From an uncultured Caryophanales bacterium (GTDB taxonomy: Bacteria > Bacillota_I > Bacilli_A > RFN20 > CAG-826), in assembly GCA_902464635.1 (NCBI GenBank), contig CABQKC010000008.1:8754-72753 (forward strand): 64,000 nucleotides of DNA. The letters run 5' to 3'. The first letter of the stretch is position 1, and every line of letters starts with the position of its first letter. Below are positions 60,981 to 64,000 of the stretch, piece after piece. The position numbers and the translations under genes are program-made. The notes beneath the pieces were generated by a model. That model saw only the letters and a program-made list of their open reading frames with translations, ran no database searches and had not been told where the DNA came from.

Positions 60981-61361
60981 TTAACCCAATACTATTAATG
61001 CATCGTTAGCATTGACGGATTGTCCTTTGCTAACACGGATTTCTTTTACAACTCCATCTTTAGGAGCCTTGATTTCGTTTTCTAGTTTCATGGCTTCTAG
61101 GATTACAAGGTTGTCACCGGATTTAACACTATCTCCAACTTTGACTTTTATTTCTAATATGGTCCCTTGCATTGGGGAATTAACAGGTGTTCCTTCTCCA
61201 ACTGGGGTAGCCGCTTTAGGAGCTTCACTAGCTTTTGGGGCAGCTGGAGCTGCAGCTACTGGGGCTTTTGCCTTTTCGATTTTCATAGGTTCAGTCTCGC
61301 TGATACCTAGGATTTTTACTTCATATGTCTTTCCATTGACTTTGACTTTGTAGATTCTCAT
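60981..61361 (-). CDS. Biotin carboxyl carrier subunit of oxaloacetate decarboxylase
   Basis: 126 residues: a beta N-terminus, an Ala/Pro/Lys linker (about 28-58) and a biotinyl domain with EAMKLENEI (biotinylated Lys92). In Klebsiella OadA this domain is fused to the alpha subunit; here it is a separate gene, overlapping oadG by four bases. Confidence 0.94.
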   Translation of the reverse strand: MRIYKVKVNGKTYEVKILGISETEPMKIEKAKAPVAAAPAAPKASEAPKAATPVGEGTPVNSPMQGTILEIKVKVGDSVKSGDNLVILEAMKLENEIKAPKDGVVKEIRVSKGQSVNANDALIVLG

Positions 61362-61702
61362 TTTTTCTTCTCCTGATCAATGCATTTGCAACTAATGACT
61401 TTAAAGTCTTCTTTGTTTTCTTTTCTAAAATCGATAGACGCTACTAAAATTGCAGCCATCATATCGTCATCAACCTCTGTGCCATCTTCCATGGTTACGA
61501 TTTCTTTAACATCGAGAGCACGGATATGATTTATACCCGTTAAAACCAAGGTAATGACTGCTAAAACAACAAAAACAACCACTATGCAAAGGAGGCAAAG
61601 CAAAGCTGCGTCTCCAAAGTTCTCTATTGCCCATAAAGGTTGTTTAGCTGGTGTTTCACCACTAGAAGAGGAGGCTAAAGCAATCAAATTAATTAAATTC
61701 AT
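61358..61702 (-). CDS. oadG: Oxaloacetate decarboxylase, gamma subunit
   Basis: 114 residues with one membrane helix (about 32-57, LLCLLCIVVVFVVLAVITLVL) and a soluble tail with many acidic residues. Position between alpha and carrier genes and the single-span layout mark it as the small stabilising subunit. It overlaps oadA by four bases. Confidence 0.83.
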   Translation of the reverse strand: MNLINLIALASSSSGETPAKQPLWAIENFGDAALLCLLCIVVVFVVLAVITLVLTGINHIRALDVKEIVTMEDGTEVDDDMMAAILVASIDFRKENKEDFKVISCKCIDQEKKK

Positions 61703-63066
61703 AACTTAATCGAAAATTCCTCCGCTTCTAATCCGTATTTACGTTTTAGGAAGGAGATTGCAACTTGATCAAATAGGGCGATAGACAAGACATCTTCGTC
61801 GGTTTTGGCAATCTTCTTGTATTGTTTCTTTAGCTTTTCGAATTCAGGTTCAAGTTTATCAGCTGGACGATAAGTAATGACTTCATCATCTCCGATAATC
61901 TTCTTCTTGACCTCTTCATTTACTGGGGCTGGTGCTTTTCCATAAAGACCATGTAGGTAATCCTTAATTTCTTTTGGAACCATCTTGTAACGTTCGCCAG
62001 TAATGACATTCATGACAGCTTGAGTACCAACCATTTGTGATAACGGGGTAACTAGAGGTGGATAGCCTAAATCTTTCCTGACATTAGGAACTTCCTTCAA
62101 GACTTGGTCATATTTATCCATGGCGCCTTGTTTTTCAAGTTGGTTCATCAAATTTGAAAGCATTCCGCCAGGGACTTGGTATTTAAGAATACTTGGGTTG
62201 CAACAAAGTGCTTTTGGCTTAAGTATTCCATTCTTTAAATATTTATCTCTAATTGGAGAAAGAATTGCAGCAGCTTCATCAAGCTTTTCTTGGTCTAATT
62301 CAGGATCATATTTTGTGCCCTTTAAGACATAATTGAAAGCTTCGGTGCAAGGTTGGGAGGTTCCTCCTGAAAGAGGAGATAAAGCCGTATCGATGATATC
62401 AACACCTGCTTCTATTGCTCTTCTATAGGTCAATTGGCAAACCCCGCCAGTACAGTGGCTATGGAGTTCGATAGGAAGATTGGTATCTTTCTTTAATTGC
62501 TTAATCAATGTGTAAGCATCTTCTGGTAAAAGAACACCAGCCATATCCTTAATGCAAAGGCTATCGGCACCCATCTTTTCAACTTCTTTCGCAAGCTCGA
62601 CATAATAAGAAACTGTATGTACTGGGCTTGTTGTATAAGACAAGGCGATTTGGCAATGCCCATTATATTTCTTGCAGGCATCAACTGCTGATTTTAGGTT
62701 TCTTACATCGTTTAAGGCATCGAATACACGGATAATGTCTATTCCGTTTTCGAGCGACTTTTGCACGAATTTTTCGACAACATCATCGGCATAATGGTGA
62801 TAACCTAAAATGTTTTGGCCTCTAAATAGCATCTGAAGTTTGGTATTTGGACATGCCTTCCTTATTGCCCTTAACCTTTCCCAAGGATCTTCATCCAAGA
62901 AACGTAAGCAGGAATCAAAGGTAGCTCCGCCCCATACTTCTAGAGCATAGTAACCAGCCTTATCAAGAAGCGGCGCAACAGAAAGAATCTCCTCGGTCGT
63001 AAGTCTAGTCGCAAGAAGTGATTGAGAGCCGTCCCTAAGTGCTGTATCGACGATTTTTACACCCAT
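61699..63066 (-). CDS. oadA: Oxaloacetate decarboxylase, alpha (carboxyltransferase) subunit
   Basis: 455 residues from the ATG at 63066, which has AGGAG 7 bases upstream; the in-frame extension to 63117 is not part of the gene. The start DTALRDGSQSLLATR, FRGQNILGYHHYADD, metal-ligand block HSHCTGG and IKDMAGVL (carboxylated Lys) are those of the carboxyltransferase barrel, followed by the PYC/OADA domain. No biotin domain is attached. It moves the carboxyl group of oxaloacetate to biotin, giving pyruvate. First gene of oadA-oadG-carrier-oadB-birA-pckA. Confidence 0.96.
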   Translation of the reverse strand: MGVKIVDTALRDGSQSLLATRLTTEEILSVAPLLDKAGYYALEVWGGATFDSCLRFLDEDPWERLRAIRKACPNTKLQMLFRGQNILGYHHYADDVVEKFVQKSLENGIDIIRVFDALNDVRNLKSAVDACKKYNGHCQIALSYTTSPVHTVSYYVELAKEVEKMGADSLCIKDMAGVLLPEDAYTLIKQLKKDTNLPIELHSHCTGGVCQLTYRRAIEAGVDIIDTALSPLSGGTSQPCTEAFNYVLKGTKYDPELDQEKLDEAAAILSPIRDKYLKNGILKPKALCCNPSILKYQVPGGMLSNLMNQLEKQGAMDKYDQVLKEVPNVRKDLGYPPLVTPLSQMVGTQAVMNVITGERYKMVPKEIKDYLHGLYGKAPAPVNEEVKKKIIGDDEVITYRPADKLEPEFEKLKKQYKKIAKTDEDVLSIALFDQVAISFLKRKYGLEAEEFSIKL

Positions 63067-63144
63067 ATTTTCTCTCCTTTTATAAGTTGATAAAAATTTT
63101 TTCAAAATCAGCAACATTGTACTACATTTTTCAGGTAAAAAACT

Positions 63145-63174
63145 ACCGATTATAAAAATAATCGATTTACCGAT
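63145..63174. promoter_or_regulatory. Direct repeat ACCGAT upstream of oadA
   Basis: ACCGAT occurs at 63145-63150 and 63169-63174, 24 bases apart, with ATCGAT between. The minus strand has TACAAT at about 40-50 bases upstream of the start as a -10 candidate. A regulator site is possible but unproven. Confidence 0.3.
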
Positions 63175-63236
63175 AAATTAATAAACACGTGAAAAGAAAT
63201 TGTCTATTTCAAAAGGCCAAATATATATATATAAGC

Positions 63237-63803
63237 CTAGTTATTCTTTGCTAAAGGCGACAAACGGATACCTATTAAACAAGCAACAGCAATCTTAAAT
63301 GTATCACCAGGCAAGAAAGGGACGACGCATACTAGTAAAGCTTTGTAGATATCATATTTAAGATACAAGACAAACCATAATGTTCCAAAGGCATATAAAA
63401 CAATGGTCCCGATTATCATGGCAATTGGATAAAGCCATTTCTTATTTGGGAATTTAGATATTAATAAAGAAATTAGGAATACACATGGGATATAGCCAAA
63501 TAAATATCCGCCAGTCGGGCCAAACAAGACTTGTATACCACCTTGGAATTTGGAGAATACAGGAAGCCCTGCCATTCCTAATAACAAATACAAAACAACC
63601 GGAAGAACGGCAATTTTATAATCAAAAGTAGCCCCAATTATATAGATAACTAAGGTTGCCAAAGTAATAGAAACGGGATCTAAAGGTATTGATAAAGGCG
63701 ATAAAACGCACATAAGCGCGGTAAATACACCTACTAGGCAAATACTTTTGACTATAGGGTTACGCAATATTTCTTTTTTGCTTTTCTTGGTTTCGTTTTC
63801 CAT
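63237..63803 (-). CDS. bioY: Biotin transporter BioY
   Basis: 188 residues from the ATG at 63803 with six membrane helices. The BioY blocks are clear: SIPLDPVSITLATLVIYIIG, GGIQVLFGPTGGYLFGY and a late PFLPGDTFKIAVACL. It is the S-component that brings biotin into the cell, either alone or with an ECF module encoded elsewhere. It precedes the biotin-dependent decarboxylase and ligase, which fits. No ribosome site is visible; an in-frame TTG at 63842 is an alternative start. Confidence 0.93.
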   Translation of the reverse strand: MENETKKSKKEILRNPIVKSICLVGVFTALMCVLSPLSIPLDPVSITLATLVIYIIGATFDYKIAVLPVVLYLLLGMAGLPVFSKFQGGIQVLFGPTGGYLFGYIPCVFLISLLISKFPNKKWLYPIAMIIGTIVLYAFGTLWFVLYLKYDIYKALLVCVVPFLPGDTFKIAVACLIGIRLSPLAKNN

Positions 63804-63816
63804 AACGGTAGATAGA

Positions 63817-63999
63817 TTAGAATAAAGAAAAAGCAAATTCAAATAATTTAATGCAAGGAAAATCTATTTTTGTTTTCTCTTTTTGCAAGCTAGATGGAAG
63901 TATCCAGAATGTTGTGTAAATGCCTTTCTTGAAGGCATTTAGCATAAGACCCCTAGGGGTCGCGCGGATGAAAAAAGGCAGGATTCCTAGTAAGATTAG
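63817..63999 (-). other. Open frame through a repeat-like region, probably not a gene
   Basis: The minus strand is open for 61 codons from the right edge to a TAA at 63817. It reads across both hairpins described next and has a mixed, non-conserved look (for example ATPRGLMLNAFKKGIYTTF). The palindromes would explain the open frame better than protein coding. Confidence 0.2.
63917..63961. repeat. Pair of strong hairpins at the right edge
   Basis: TAAATGCCTT-N5-AAGGCATTTA (63917-63941) is followed six bases on by the perfect palindrome GACCCCTAGGGGTC (63948-63961), and then a GC-rich CGCGCGG. It could be the bioY leader, a repetitive extragenic element or part of a structured RNA continuing outside the window. 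No T-run marks it as a terminator. Confidence 0.5.
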
Positions 64000-64000
64000 T

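Noticed and set aside
168..63842. TGA read as tryptophan (mycoplasma code)
   Set aside because: TGA ends many genes in ATGA or GTGA overlaps and TGG is used for tryptophan throughout.
63948..63975. T-box or other known riboswitch in front of bioY
   Set aside because: No AGGGTGG-type antiterminator or other named core was found on either strand.

Overview
The window reads as low-GC Gram-positive gut DNA, most likely an uncultured member of the Bacilli near the Erysipelotrichia/Mollicutes border. This is inferred from AT-rich DNA, Gram-positive lipoproteins and AGGAGG-type ribosome sites. TGA is used as a stop in many ATGA/GTGA overlaps, so the code is standard and not the mycoplasma code. All but three of the credible genes lie on the minus strand. 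No rRNA, tRNA, CRISPR, prophage or insertion sequence was seen.

Layout, left to right (minus-strand transcription runs right to left). (1) 168-26591, glycan locus A: a ROK repressor and a GH20-like protein, a secreted TIM-barrel protein, a secreted modular protein and an esterase, then a long operon: MsmK-like ATPase, modular lipoprotein, two MalF/MalG-type permeases, solute-binding lipoprotein, GH123/DUF4091-like lipoprotein, modular lipoprotein, lipoprotein tyrosine phosphatase and GH38 alpha-mannosidase. Three matching 27-bp operators link the transcription units. (2) 26735-28185: two plus-strand genes that look like degenerate PlsX relatives, facing a small membrane gene. (3) 28521-37397: a galactose-type ABC importer (mglBAC) with a catabolite-type palindrome at its promoter, preceded by an MglB-like sensor lipoprotein, a YesM-type kinase and a YesN-type regulator. 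(4) 37479-54961, glycan locus B: about 15 tightly packed genes with solute-binding protein, two permeases, ATPase, two TIM-barrel lipoproteins, two surface proteins sharing an unusual C-terminal anchor, sialate O-acetylesterase-like protein, GH20, ROK regulator and membrane proteins; a GH78-like gene lies just upstream. (5) 57357-63803: bioY, split oxaloacetate decarboxylase (oadA, oadG, biotin carrier, oadB), birA and pckA, closed by a strong terminator.

Together the genes suggest a bacterium that takes host glycans (N-glycan or mucin type: mannose, HexNAc, O-acetylated sialic acid, galactose) apart at its surface and in the cytoplasm. It imports the products by three ABC systems and handles oxaloacetate through a sodium-pumping decarboxylase and PEP carboxykinase.

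The most striking observation is that the mgl solute-binding protein appears circularly permuted: its C-lobe precedes its N-lobe, while the adjacent sensor paralogue keeps the normal order. Next come a shared operator for the ROK regulon, coiled-coil additions in two importer subunits, a conserved GGCGG-type C-terminal surface signal, and a family of unassigned TIM-barrel lipoproteins.
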